From positions 110,075 to 174,074 of the forward strand of contig JAUCBJ010006766.1 in NCBI GenBank assembly GCA_032718475.1: a stretch of 64,000 nucleotides of DNA. The letters are read 5' to 3'. The position numbers and the translations under genes were made by a program. This DNA is from Nemertoderma westbladi. Lineage: Eukaryota > Xenacoelomorpha > Nemertodermatida > Nemertodermatidae. Shown piece by piece: positions 23,564 to 35,200 of the stretch (position 1 is its first letter; each line of letters starts with the position of its first letter). The notes beneath the pieces were generated by a model. The model was not told the DNA's origin and did not search any database. It saw only the letters and a list, made by a program, of their open reading frames with translations.

Positions 23564-24758
23564 GGTAACACAAACTACCGGTAACACAAAAACCCTTCTT
23601 AGTGAAAATGTAAACAAACCTCCCTCCTTGGGAGGTCACAGCCTCAGTGAAGCACACAAGAGGAATGTGGCTCCAATCATTTCGCAAGACCCGGACCAAA
23701 CCACCGAAATATCAGATAGCCGAACCGCTTTCGTTACTGCGAATGGTGATCCCAATTCTACATCCAGTCCGGCATCCACTAGTAAGGACGACAATGGAGC
23801 CACCCCGATTGTACCTTTACCGGATGATGGTGCCACCTCCGAGGGATACACCAGGGTCCCTTCGGCTGAGAATAGAGATAATCTGGTGGAGACACTACTG
23901 TTTATGGACAGTAATCGCAAATATATATACCCTCGGAAAATTGACCGTGTGGCCCGGATGGTACCGAGTTCTACCACTATGGACCTGATCCGGAACGCAT
24001 CCTCAGCAATATCAAAGTTTAACGGAGTAATTAACCAGATCTATATACAAGCGGGGACGAATGACTGTGACCAGGATAATACTAATATACCCTTAATTAC
24101 GCGGAACACGAAGAGAAGTATCGAAATACTGCGTAAACGGTGGCCAAATTGTCGTTTTTACGTATCCGAGCTCATCGTTAGATCCGATGTCAACGTGGAA
24201 CCGATTAACAAGGCACTACAAACTCTATGTGCTAATATTAATGGCGTGATTCTCGTTCCTCAGGATAATATAACACGATCTCACTTAGTCGATTCCAAGC
24301 ATATCGCGGCAAAGTATGTAGGTATCTTAGCAAGGAACATTAAATCGCAGCTACACGGAACAAAGCTAACAAACAAAGATCAAACCGTCAGAACGATCCG
24401 GCAACCATTCATTCGCTCGAATACCGGTAACCCACAACCAGCTCATCTAATGAACAACTCGCTAGAGTTCCCGTCTCTCCCGAGCCGCCAATTTCCAATA
24501 CAATCGGCCTGGAGTTTTCCTCCATCCATGGGACGGCAAATCCCACATAACCAGCCGATGTACAGAAACCCGCAGCTACAACAATTCAACACGGCAACAT
24601 CTCGGCAGTTGCAGCAGCCAACTCCGTTGGATGCGATCAATCAATACGGGAATCGCGGAATGAATCGTAATGACAGTAACCCAATAGTCGATTCTGCGAT
24701 AGCCCTAATTAGAGCAATTACAGCCAGCAGCACACTGCTGACTGAGCAATATTTTTAA
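23562..24758 (+). CDS. SGNH-hydrolase (esterase-like) C-terminal half of LINE ORF1
   Basis: The frame is open from the A run at 23530-23561 to the stop after 24755; no ATG precedes the domain, consistent with a 5' part split off by the nested element. Numbering from the codon at 23628: block I DSN at 94-96 (nucleophile Ser95 in MDSNRKY, replacing the usual GDS), block III GTND at 143-146, block V DSKH at 222-225 (Asp and His of the triad). These are hallmarks of SGNH hydrolases, which occur in ORF1 of CR1-like LINEs. The C-terminus is Gln/Pro/Asn-rich and likely disordered. Membrane or lipid contact has been suggested for such ORF1 esterases; activity here is unknown. Confidence 0.8.
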
Positions 24759-24851
24759 TGATAAATCGTAAATAAATATATCAAACGTATTTTTAACATT
24801 TTATCCAGATCGACTGTATCTCTAAATAATATCCAGAATGACCATTTTATA

Positions 24852-27800
24852 ATGTTCAGTTGTTATTTAATGATAAATTTTACCATTTTTTATAGTATAA
24901 TGATTATACTTAGTATATTTTACTGCGATACTCTATTTTACTGCAATGGTCGCTTTGAGAAATTCTCTGGTATGACTATATTTTGTGATTTCTGCTGTCT
25001 TATACTAATGTTCAATCAGCGCCTCCTATTTTCTTTTTTAATATTAACATTCGTAAAACTTGCGAAGCGGGGGCTCAAATTATACATCAAACCTGCCGTT
25101 TTTAATACGTCACATAAAGTAAAACTACAAATTATACATCATTGTTGTAATGGTTACACATTGTTACGATTGTTGGTTGTTATTATAGGTAGTGGAATGA
25201 TACATCCCTCCTCCTTAATAAAGTTGATATATATATTTACATATATCTCAACCAAATTTATATTTACTATCATTTGCAATTTAATTCGTCGAAAAATTTT
25301 CTCAAAAGTATGCATATCTACTATGTCGTATCTTAATTCATTGATAACGGGTGCATTACGGTATATCAAATATAAATCCAAAAAATACAAATTAAAATAT
25401 AATTTAATGGTATCGACACTCGTAATATGTAATATAATACTAGGACTACTAGTCAATATATCTCTTTATACTCAACGTAAGCTTACTGACAAATCTATTA
25501 CCTCCATACTGACTACAACTCTACCAATAGCAATACTAATATCAAACTTCATTTTAACATCACTAACAATAAGAATACTTACTCATCTATGTCCCACCAG
25601 TACTTCAATTAGACGTAATTTAAATACAATAATAATAATATACATTAGCGCGTGTAGCTGGTGGCAGCCAGGTCTCGTATCTCATAAATCACCAAATAAA
25701 AATAAAACTACCACTAACAATAACTCAATATGCTCTATAAATAACACTTCTAAATTAACTTCCAAAGCAAATATAATTATAGACATAATTGCACTGTTAA
25801 CTCCTATCCTTATACAAATATCTATAATACATGCTTTAATAATCTCTCAGCTAATTCATAGATGTGGAGATATACACCTAAACCCAGGACCAATCCTAAA
25901 AAAAATAAATATTAAATTAAATAAACAGTCAGAACGTAGGAGGAGTAGTAAAAATACTGATAATATTCGAGAACACTTAATTATAAATCAAAACAATCTG
26001 AAATATATGATCTTAAATACCCGTAGCTTAGTAAAAAATTATGACGAACTAAAGGATATCTTGTCTGGTATTTCAAGCAATATAATAATAGGTATCACAG
26101 AATCTTGGCTGAAACAAAGACACTCGAACCGCTCCATTGCTCTGCCGGGATTCAACGTTCATCGCTGCGATCGCAGGAGGAAACGAGGAGGTGGGGTATT
26201 ATTGTATATACCAGACAACATGTCTCAAAAAATACGTCCTGACATCAAAATAAAAAATAAGAAGGTACCGTACGACTCGCTTTGGGTTGAAGTAGATAAT
26301 CGATTTCTTATAAATGTTACTTATAACCCACCCAACTCAAAGAATTTCATAACAGATTTCAGTGAGGAAATCGAGAATGCTATTAACAATCCATCGACCG
26401 AGATTATAATGGGAGGTGACTTTAATATCGATATTCTTGATAAAAATAACATTAAAACAAGGGATCTCCATGAAATGCTTTCTAAATACGACCTGAAATT
26501 AATTAATAGCAGCGAACCGACTCGGTTTGGAAAAACAAAAAACTCCTTACTTGACCTCATTATCACCTCAGATAACAATCTACCAATAATTAACACATCT
26601 ACTCTATTTTGCGATTTTTCTGATCACGAAACTGTAATATTAAATACAAATATAAATTACAAATTGGACAACCAAAATAATGAAAAAAGTTGGAAAACTA
26701 TTAGAAACTTCAAACAATTTTCGGAATCAAAATTCATTGAGGACATTAACAAAATTGATTGGTCGCCATTGTATCACAGTCCGGACGTAAATTTTTGCTA
26801 TGACTATTTGGAAGCGAAAATGGAGGCCGTTCTTGATATCCATGCGCCATTCAGGAGAATATTGATTGTCGAGAACAAAAAACCGCCGATCAATACTCCA
26901 TGGTGGACGAAGGAGCTTGAAGAACTACGTAAAGAAAAAATGAACAAACTACAACAATGGCGATCCACAAAACAGGATTTTTATTATAAAGCCTTCAAAA
27001 GTGCACGTAACAAATATAATAATCTAAATAAGTATATGAAAAACCAGCACATGCGGGATAAATTTGGCACTGCGAAGGATCCAAAACTGCGGTGGAATAT
27101 AATTAATTCTATTCTAAATAAAAAAAAGGCACAAACCAAAATTAATCGCTTAAGGGATATGGACAATATTATTTACAACACTAAATCCAGTATCGCTAAG
27201 ATTTTCAATAGGGTATTTTTAAACCTAGGACTCAAAACATCAAATACTCCCCAGCACTACAATAAGGATTGGTCTAATAATACCACTTCTTACAATGAAG
27301 AATCGCAGATGCAGTTAAGGCCTGAATTTGCATTTTTCAACGTTAGTGACATGGAAGTATTTGATATCCTAAGCAAAATAAATATAAATAAACCAAATGG
27401 TCCATCCAGTATGCCACCTAAAATTATTAAGCTTGTTAGATACCAAATAGTTACTCCATTAACACTTATTATCAATAAATGTCTAACCACTTCAGTCTTC
27501 CCTCAGAAACTGAAACTAAGTGATATAACTCCTGTATATAAAAAAGGTGACATTTTAGACCCCGAAAATTACCGCCCAATATCTGTAACATCGACATTTG
27601 AGAAAATTTTCGAAAAAGTAATAATAAACCAATTATACATCTACATAAATAAGCATAAATTGATTAATAAAAAACAATTTGGTTTCCAAAAGGGCTATTC
27701 CACATCTGATGCAATTATTTATACCACAGAGTCATGGAGAGCACAAGTAGATAAAAATAAATTTGTGGCTGTAGCTGCTTTGGATCTCTCTAAGGCTTTC

Positions 27801-28970
27801 AATTCTTTAAACCACGCGATTCTGCTTAAAAAACTAAAATGCCTGGGATTACATCGGACCGCCATTACACTGCTAGAAAATTTCTTAAGGGACAGGCCAC
27901 AACGTGTTAAAATAAATGAGACTTATTCAAAATGGGAAACTATAAACAGGGGGGTACCTCAAGGAACGCAGTTAGGACCACTATTATTCCTTTTATATGT
28001 AAATAATTTAAAAACTTTCCTTGATCTTGATCTTGTGCAATACGCTGATGACACTCTGATATTTTTTTCACATACTGATCCAAAAATAGCTACGGCGACA
28101 CTAGAAAAACAAGTAAATGACCTAGAGACTACTTTTGCAAACCTACACCTAAACCTTAATACGGACAAGACAGAATTCTTACTATTATCCCCGCACAGTC
28201 GCTCCCCTGAAACTGACGATATAAAACTAACAACAAAAAATACCATAATACCACAATCTGAAAATATAAAATATTTGGGCGTCTATATAGATAATAAATT
28301 GAATTGGAAGTGCCAAATTAAATCCATATCTAATAAAATGGGACTGGCGAACTCCTGTTTGCGGAGAATCAAGGGCCAGTTATCTGTTAAAACTAAATTA
28401 AATATATTTAAGGCAACAGTTTTACCACATCACAATTACTGTAGTAATTTACTAGCGCCCCTACATAAAAAACATGGATATAAAGAACTATTATACAACC
28501 TAGATAAACAACAAAATTACGGCCTTCGCATAGTTTTCAGTAAAAAAATACGTGACCTGACTGGCACGCAGCTACGCACCTTAGCTAAATTACCAAATCT
28601 ATACTCACTTAGAGAGTACACTGGTTTAAAATTTTTTTATAAATATGTAAATAAACTATCACGCCCTTTCAAACAATTACAACTACCACTTTTACATACA
28701 AACAACACTAGAATACAGGGAAACCCACATTATACTACTAATAACAAAACTATTAGAAACACTACTGCCGATCAAATTATTAATTCTAGAACAGGAAATA
28801 TTAAAATACCAAGTACAAATAATGATTATGGTTTCTCAAGTATAATTGTATCATTAATAAAAATCTGGAACTCTTTAGATAAATCAACTAAACTACAAAA
28901 GGACTACAAATCATTTCTCAATTCAATTAAAAAAAATTTCTCAGCCAATATCATCGATACGACGGCATAA
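24852..28970 (+). CDS. LINE ORF2: hydrophobic N-terminus, 2A-like motif, endonuclease, reverse transcriptase
   Basis: An intact 1372-codon frame. Residues 1-335 are unusually hydrophobic with about six to eight predicted membrane segments (for example around 1-25, 38-62, 185-205, 222-245 and 300-330). Residues 338-347 read CGDIHLNPGP, a 2A-like ribosome-skipping motif with His in place of the consensus Glu. The endonuclease domain starts near 382 (LNTRSL, TESWL, RGGGVLLYI, GGDFNIDIL, SDHETV). The reverse transcriptase spans about 890-1150 (PENYRPISVTSTFEKIFEKVI, ALDLSKAFNSLNH, GVPQGTQLGPLLF, YADD at 1064-1067). If skipping works, translation would give a membrane peptide and a separate endonuclease-RT. 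ORF1 lies 93 bp upstream. Confidence 0.9.
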   Translation: MFSCYLMINFTIFYSIMIILSIFYCDTLFYCNGRFEKFSGMTIFCDFCCLILMFNQRLLFSFLILTFVKLAKRGLKLYIKPAVFNTSHKVKLQIIHHCCNGYTLLRLLVVIIGSGMIHPSSLIKLIYIFTYISTKFIFTIICNLIRRKIFSKVCISTMSYLNSLITGALRYIKYKSKKYKLKYNLMVSTLVICNIILGLLVNISLYTQRKLTDKSITSILTTTLPIAILISNFILTSLTIRILTHLCPTSTSIRRNLNTIIIIYISACSWWQPGLVSHKSPNKNKTTTNNNSICSINNTSKLTSKANIIIDIIALLTPILIQISIIHALIISQLIHRCGDIHLNPGPILKKINIKLNKQSERRRSSKNTDNIREHLIINQNNLKYMILNTRSLVKNYDELKDILSGISSNIIIGITESWLKQRHSNRSIALPGFNVHRCDRRRKRGGGVLLYIPDNMSQKIRPDIKIKNKKVPYDSLWVEVDNRFLINVTYNPPNSKNFITDFSEEIENAINNPSTEIIMGGDFNIDILDKNNIKTRDLHEMLSKYDLKLINSSEPTRFGKTKNSLLDLIITSDNNLPIINTSTLFCDFSDHETVILNTNINYKLDNQNNEKSWKTIRNFKQFSESKFIEDINKIDWSPLYHSPDVNFCYDYLEAKMEAVLDIHAPFRRILIVENKKPPINTPWWTKELEELRKEKMNKLQQWRSTKQDFYYKAFKSARNKYNNLNKYMKNQHMRDKFGTAKDPKLRWNIINSILNKKKAQTKINRLRDMDNIIYNTKSSIAKIFNRVFLNLGLKTSNTPQHYNKDWSNNTTSYNEESQMQLRPEFAFFNVSDMEVFDILSKININKPNGPSSMPPKIIKLVRYQIVTPLTLIINKCLTTSVFPQKLKLSDITPVYKKGDILDPENYRPISVTSTFEKIFEKVIINQLYIYINKHKLINKKQFGFQKGYSTSDAIIYTTESWRAQVDKNKFVAVAALDLSKAFNSLNHAILLKKLKCLGLHRTAITLLENFLRDRPQRVKINETYSKWETINRGVPQGTQLGPLLFLLYVNNLKTFLDLDLVQYADDTLIFFSHTDPKIATATLEKQVNDLETTFANLHLNLNTDKTEFLLLSPHSRSPETDDIKLTTKNTIIPQSENIKYLGVYIDNKLNWKCQIKSISNKMGLANSCLRRIKGQLSVKTKLNIFKATVLPHHNYCSNLLAPLHKKHGYKELLYNLDKQQNYGLRIVFSKKIRDLTGTQLRTLAKLPNLYSLREYTGLKFFYKYVNKLSRPFKQLQLPLLHTNNTRIQGNPHYTTNNKTIRNTTADQIINSRTGNIKIPSTNNDYGFSSIIVSLIKIWNSLDKSTKLQKDYKSFLNSIKKNFSANIIDTTA

Positions 28971-29316
28971 CATAAAACCAATTATGTGTGTAAGGATCAA
29001 TGAGGGATGCATTATTTGTTGACATTTATTTTCGTGCCGCTATCCTGCCTCGGGATGTGTCACGAAATTATTGTGTCTGGGTGACTGTGATGATAATTAT
29101 ATATTACCGGCAACTGTTTACTTAATTAATTAGCTAATTTTGTGTATTAGTTCAACTCCACTGTAGTCTTGGCAGGCGAGCCCCTGCAAGCCCTACTTGA
29201 CACTTATTTCCAGCTATTATCAGCTAAAGTAATTCATTACGGTGCTGCCTCATTTATATATATATATATATTTGGGTTATGGAAATAAAAGAAAGTATTA
29301 TTATATAAAGTATTAT

Positions 29317-30680
29317 ATAATAAATTCATCCGCTTCGAATGTTTCCGGCGATTTTTAACCCCGTTCCGCAACGTGGATAGCCAATTTAAAGACCGCGCTT
29401 TGACCAAGCTCAGCCTAAGAAACTCAGCTGCAGAGAAGTTGGATAGCGCTGGATTTGCCATTTTCAAAGAGATTTGTATATCGAACTTGCACTCCTCTGT
29501 TATACAAAGACCTCGAATCCCCACAGGTTATTCTGTCGTGGAAATTCAGACAATAGGTCCACTTGAAGAGACAGACACTCCCACCTCAGCTATGCACTGG
29601 GAAGACGAACCAATATGCCTAGAATCTGAGGAGATTCAACCTATCGCGCCCCGGAACAGCGACAACGATTATATCCTAGAATGGTATCAAGGTCCACAGT
29701 GTCTCACTGCGTACGATTATCGCCATGCCAACTATGTTTCTCGGCAACGTTGTCGGTTGTGCGCATCGAGAGACCATGTTACGCCCATGGACACAAACGT
29801 CCGCTGTTCCTATTTCCAAGAACAACCGACGATGGAAATTTATTGCGCATATTGCAGACTCAATAACTTGCATATTTTTGCGGTTTGCCCTCAATTTATG
29901 ACTCAATGTCACCATTGTCAACTAAAGGGACACGCCAGTTTCGATTGCCCTTTTAATCACGATTTGGAAAGCGTAGATGAAATGATCACACTACGTTACA
30001 TCAGAGCTTGGGAAGCGAACGCTGATTTACATTGTGATTCGCGCCATCGCTATTATCCTGGACGCGCTTACGAAGGAGTTTATGCGTTCCATCCTTATCT
30101 ATTCGCTTCTGTCGAACAGAAATCACGCATATCGAGTTACGAACTACTGAAGCGCGTCGGAGAATGTATTTCAACCAAATTCGTACGCAAATTTCTCAGG
30201 AGTGTTAATCCTAGCGACCTTCATTCCTATAACTTAATCAATTATATCCGTCAGGATCCGGACTATGGAGACTTATTTGTTAACTCACACCCCGAGTTAC
30301 AGGAAGTATATCGACGGCCTTACGAATACCGAGCCCGCGAACGCGAGTTGGAAAGAACCATTAAACCCAGGAGGTTTCTGACTGCCTATGGTCCACCCAC
30401 AGCTCTCGTTCAGACCACTCGTAAAGGACCCGTAAGAGCGGCTGTCCTAAAACGCGCTCTCAAGGCCGTTAGACCCCTCTCCCCCGACGTTGATGTCAAT
30501 CAACCCGGCACTTCGACTGGCGGATACACCGACCATAATCCTACACCCTCTGATGCAATCATATTGCACCCTTCACCCAGGAGTTATAGCCCTCCTTGTA
30601 AAGTGGCTCGCCCCAAAGAGAAAAGGACTCTGGCCAGCTTTAAAAAACTGCGTAAACGCCGTCCGCGCAAGAAAGACTAA
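29317..30680 (+). CDS. ORF-X C-terminal part, copy 1 (zinc knuckles, basic tail)
   Basis: Continuation of ORF-X after the LINE insertion, open from the junction to the stop at 30678-30680. In full-length numbering (about 1417 residues, from copy 2) it spans about 966-1417. It carries three Cys/His modules. CRLCASRDH...C near 1109 is followed by CAYC...H...C about 35 residues later. Near 1161 is CHHCQLKGHASFDC, which fits CX2CX4HX4C exactly and is the retroviral nucleocapsid type. After a helical region the tail is strongly basic (KKLRKRRPRKKD at the end), as for nucleic-acid binding or nuclear import. The stop lies 70 bp before the purine tract. It has no start of its own in this copy. Confidence 0.82.
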
Positions 30681-30750
30681 CTGTTTAGAGTATTTACGTA
30701 TATTAGAAACTGTGATTTTTGTATATTTATAGACTTGAATCCCATTTTCT

Positions 30751-30758
30751 GGGAGCGG
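30751..30758 (+). other. Polypurine tract of BEL copy 1
   Basis: GGGAGCGG lies immediately before the 3' LTR start TGTAAAAG. The same sequence flanks the copy 2 LTR (CCGCTCCC on the plus strand at 32148-32155). This is the expected place for plus-strand priming. Confidence 0.65.
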
Positions 30759-30863
30759 TGTAAAAGCTTTTGCGGATATAATCAGTCCCCCTGCCCGCAA
30801 AGTACCGTTGTAGGTGTTTTAACGGACATAAAAGTCATTCTTCTATATGTGTGCTTTGGCGGA
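30759..30863 (+). repeat. Truncated 3' LTR of BEL copy 1 (first 105 bp)
   Basis: Matches 2885-2989 essentially base for base, then stops abruptly at ...CTTTGGCGGA, where the inverted LTR of copy 2 begins. The missing 1.1 kb is not found after copy 2 (49076 onward). Confidence 0.92.
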
Positions 30864-32147
30864 TGTACGCGCTTTTGAAGACCTTTAGCAGTTTAACCTG
30901 CCAAAATTTATATGTCTTTTGGTTTATAAATATACTTTAGAAGATGACAAATATTTAATACCAATAAACACAACATTAGCAGAAGCCAGCCTAGTGCGCG
31001 TCCATTCACCCGCTGGATATTCCCGGGAGACTGGATTCTGAGGGCTTAGATTATTATTGCAGTGTAAGCTTACTGTACTGTATTATTCGATTGATCGTTA
31101 ATAATTAATTTCTGACTAATATTATTCACTTTCGGGAAATATTAACAGTTCCTTTAGGACGTGGCGCTCTATCTAAGTAAACAGAGATATGACTTATACT
31201 AATCACAACGGTAAGTCGGTAAGGCTTAAGATTCACGTATGAGGCGCATTCTTTAGGAAATGCTTAGTTATCAATCACAATCATGCACACTACCGGTAAC
31301 ACACAATACTGCTCACTAATTTGCCGACCGTCAATGAATTTTATCATATATAAAGAGAACAGCAACGGACCAATGTAGTGCTTATCAAATAGCATTAAAT
31401 TCACTACAAACCACAACAATATAAGTCGCAATCGCTATATATAACCCGTCTCTCTAACCTGTAGTGTATCAAGAAAATTGGGAAATTTGGGTTCTTTATA
31501 TATGTTCTCCAAATAATATTCAACCAAAACACAACAGTAAATAGCAGTATAATAATGTATGTTGAACCGATAATGTAAGAAACAAAGTATGATAAGATAA
31601 GTGAATTGATATGTTATGATATGAATTGAATTGAATTGATAACAGTCATACGCTCTATAATTTAAGCCTACTAATGTTTCTTCTAAAAGTATGAAACGAA
31701 TTGACTCTAGAGCCGTTGTTCCTGGCCTAGATAGCAACAACAAAGTATCAAGAAAAAACAGTAAGACAGAACACTCTCCTTATGATCGACCAAAAAGCTA
31801 CACGTCGACAGGAAAAATCGCTCTGATTGGCTCAAGCCAAACAAAGAACCATGTGGCCAATGGCTGTTTCCATGTCAGCAACCAGCTGTTAGATGTCGTA
31901 ATATGAATCATCACGGCTAAGCTGTGAAAGGTATTTGGTGCATTGCAGGTTTTTTGCCTTACCATGTCCGCTAAAACACGTATATAGCAGAATGACTTTT
32001 ATGTCCGTTAAAACACCTGTAACGGTACCTTGCGGGCGAGGGGAATATATATACAGTTAGAGAACCTTTTTTAGAGTATTCCAGCGCCTGGGGGGAAACT
32101 GGATTGCGAAGCAAAAGGACCAGTTATATCCCACAGAAGCTTTTACA
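30864..32147 (-). repeat. 3' LTR of BEL copy 2
   Basis: 1284 bp, TG...CA ended in element orientation. It matches the other copy 2 LTR except for scattered substitutions and a block around 31525-31650, where the two LTRs are entirely different. This LTR has a TTGATATG/GAATTGAATTG-rich segment not seen in the others. Confidence 0.93.
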
Positions 32148-32225
32148 CCGCTCCCAGAAAATGGGATTTGAGTCTATACAATATACAAAATCACAGTTTC
32201 TAATATACGTAAATACTCTAAACAG

Positions 32226-35200
32226 TTAGTCTTTCTTGCGCGGACGGCGTTTACGCAGTTTTTTAAAGCTAGCCAGAGTCCTTTTCTCTTTGGGGCGAGC
32301 CACTTTACAAGGAGGGCTATAACTCCTGGGTGAAGGGTGCAATATGATTGCATCAGAGGGTGTAGGATTATGGTCGGTGTATCCGCCAGTCGAAGTACCG
32401 GGTTGATTGACATCAACGTCAGGTGAGAGGGGTCTAACGGCTTTGAGAGCTCGTTTCAAGACAGCCGCTCTTACGGGTCCTTTACGAGTGGTCTGAACGA
32501 GGGCCGTGGGTGGACCATAGGCAGTTAGAAACTTCCGGGGTTTAATGGTCCTTTCCAACTCGCGTTCGCGGGCTCGGTATTCGTAAGGCCATCGATATAC
32601 TTCCTGTAACTCAGGGTGTGAGTTAACAAACAAGTCTCCATAGTCCGGATCCTGACGGATATAATTGATTAAGTTATAGGAATGAAGGTCGCTAGGATTA
32701 ACACTCCTGAGAAATTTGCGTACGAATTTGGTTGAAATACATTCTCCGACGCGCTTCAGTAGCTCGTAACTTGATATGCGTGATTTCTGTTCAACCGAAG
32801 CGAATAGATAAGGATGGAACGCATAAACTCCTTCGTAAGCGCGTCCGGGATAATAGCGATGGCGCGAATCACAATGTAAATCAGCGTTCGCTTCCCAAGC
32901 TCTGATGTAACGCAGTGTGATCATTTCATCTACGCTTTCCAAATCGTGATTAAAAGGGCAGTCGAAACTAGCATGTCCCTTTAGTTGACAATGGTGACAT
33001 TGAGTCATAAATTGAGGGCAAACCGCAAAGATATGCAAGTTATTGAGTCTGCAGTATGCACAATAAATTTCCATAGTCGGTTGTTCTTGGAAATAGGAAC
33101 AGCGGACGTTGGTGTCCATGGGTGTATCGTGGTCTCTCGATGCGCATAACCGACAACGTTGCCTAGAAACATAGTTGGCATGTCGATAATCGTACGCAGT
33201 GAGACACTGTGGACCTTGATACCATTCTATGATGTAATCGTTATCACTGTTCCGGGGCGCGATAGGCTGAATCTCTTCAGATTCTAGACATATTGGTTCG
33301 TCTTCCAAGTGCATAGCTGAAGTGGGCGCGTCTGTCTCTTCAGGTGGACCTATTGTCTGAATTTCCATGACAGAATAACCTGTGGGGATTCGAGGTCTTT
33401 GTATAACAGAGGAGTGCAAATTCGATATACAAATCTCTTTGAAAATGCCGAATCCAGCGCTATCCAACTTCTCTGCAGCTGAGTTTCTTAGGCTGAGTTT
33501 GGTCAAAGCGCGGTCTTTAAATTGGCTATCCACGTTGCGGAACGGGGTTAAAAATCTCCGGAAACATTCGAAACGGATGAATTTATTATGTTCATCTAGT
33601 TTAGCGAGTTTGGTCCCAAGTATTAATGGATGGGCGCGTATAGTACGACTGCACACATCGGCTAGCCAACCGGCAAGTGCGGTGTTTTCAAAGATCGTGT
33701 ATATAGCTAAGGAGGGACGGAGTGGAACACTCATGAAGCTATACACGGCGCCAGGTGCGGTCAATGGTCCATCAAAGTATAATCGAGAATAATGGTCTCC
33801 GTATACCTGTTGATAGTTAATGGGATTTCCGACTTTGAAATTCCATCCGTATTCCTGAAAGGCAAGATGTCCGATGGAAGTTCGTTGCACCTTGGTAATG
33901 TTGCTAGACGTATTAGCATACATGGTGCGGAAGAAACCTCGACCTTCTGCCCAGGGAACAACCAGCTGAGTATCAACGAAAGGGTATGGAATGTCCTCCA
34001 TATTCCGAAAGTCGTTTTGGAGATCTCCATAAACAGCTGAGCCGATTTTAAGGATTCTTTCGTTGAACAACATCTCGAGTACGGGCTGGGGTAACATCGA
34101 TCCATCGATGCCCATGGCCGGTTTGCGTTCGGTGTCAATGACATAACGCTGCGCGAGTTCGAATTGTCCATGTCGGAGATTCTTTTGTGTTTCGGTGAGA
34201 GTTTCAAAAGAATAATCAATCAAGTCGGAACACGCTCGAGTAAACACGTGGGTAGAACCAGCTAATCCGCGGATGTGGATCATGCGCGTAGTTCCTAGCT
34301 CTCCGACCGGAACGCTACCTTCATTATCGTAGGTGACAACTCCATACATCTCAATAACATTAAGAGTTTCATTCCACTCCTTGGTGGCGTTCTCTAGGGT
34401 CATCCCTACTGGATGCCACAAGGTGGCGCATTGGTTAGCGTCAGGGAGATCACTATACTTCATATGCCGAGTGGTATACGTCTCCACAGTTCCATATCTT
34501 TGTATTTTCTCTTCTTCAAATAATACATCTAGATTCCAATGGACTAATCGAGTTTTAATAAATCCATCGAGGTTATAAGGAGGTTCTATATCTTTCTCGA
34601 TTCGAGAAATGTTATATGGTTTTCTAAATGAGTTTACCTTTACTAACTGATCCAGATGTTTCTGCAATTGTTCGAGTTCGACAATGTCTAGAGGATTTAT
34701 TAGTGGTAGAAACTTTAAATCATGTGTCGGGTCTTCTGGTTTTACCATATAATATTGAGTCAGATTAACGTAATAAGGGTGGTCTTTAATCCCGTAAAAC
34801 GAGTTCTGTAAAGGTCTAGCGCGTATGTTGACATCGTGTACCATACGACGGACAAGATCCGCTCGATTGTCCGGAGGTTCAACGAGTATACCGTCAACAC
34901 GAGCGGCCTCGATCGGCGGACGCTGTAACATAGGGGCTTCAGCGATAAGGTTTTGCGATCCTGTACTGATATCAACCGGTTGAGGTTGTATCGTCGCGAA
35001 GAGCTTGTCTCCGAAATGTGGAATCATAGAGGGATGACGAACGGTTTTAGAATAGAGGTCCGTCATGAGGATTTGAGCTTCAGGTTGGGCTAAAGCGGCT
35101 TCTTCTCTTTCTTCCAGTTTCGTGTGTTTCTCTTCGATTAGATTTTCTTCCGCTTGTCTCTGTAAGCGTTCATCTAAAAATTCTTGTAGAGAATACGTGC

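Larger units (their letters stand above)
17477..29316 (+). mobile_element. Non-LTR retrotransposon with SGNH ORF1 and 2A-like ORF2, inserted in ORF-X
   Basis: The uninterrupted site in copy 2 reads GAACATAATAAATTC. In copy 1 the left side stops at ...ACATAAT (17476) and the right side resumes at ATAATAAATTC (29317), a 5-bp duplication ATAAT. The element holds an ORF1 in two pieces (17607-18372 and about 23562-24758, separated by a second element), an ORF2 of 1372 codons, and a short AT-rich 3' end with a TATTATATAA-like tail. The ORF1 esterase plus endonuclease/RT and short repeat tail fit the CR1/L2 group; the exact clade is not resolved by reading alone. Confidence 0.85.
2885..30863 (+). 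mobile_element. Giant BEL/Pao LTR retroelement, copy 1 (defective, carries nested insert)
   Basis: Order: 5' LTR (2885-4100), leader, gag, pol, 1.6-kb spacer, ORF-X, purine tract GGGAGCGG (30751-30758), then only the first 105 bp of the 3' LTR (30759-30863). An 11,840-bp non-LTR insert (17477-29316) sits inside ORF-X. Without it the copy is about 16.1 kb. Allowing for the lost protease segment (about 1.4 kb) and lost LTR part, the intact form was about 18.8 kb, far above the usual BEL/Pao size as I know it (about 5-9 kb). BEL/Pao assignment rests on the RT block YMDD with its SSPSNACSVVR context, the DPLGFISP region, the integrase and the C-terminal domain. Breaks: stop at 6775-6777, frameshift near 9015-9030, 1.4-kb deletion at 9436, frameshift near 11835. 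The five bases before the LTR are GAATG; the matching 3' flank is lost. Confidence 0.93.
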
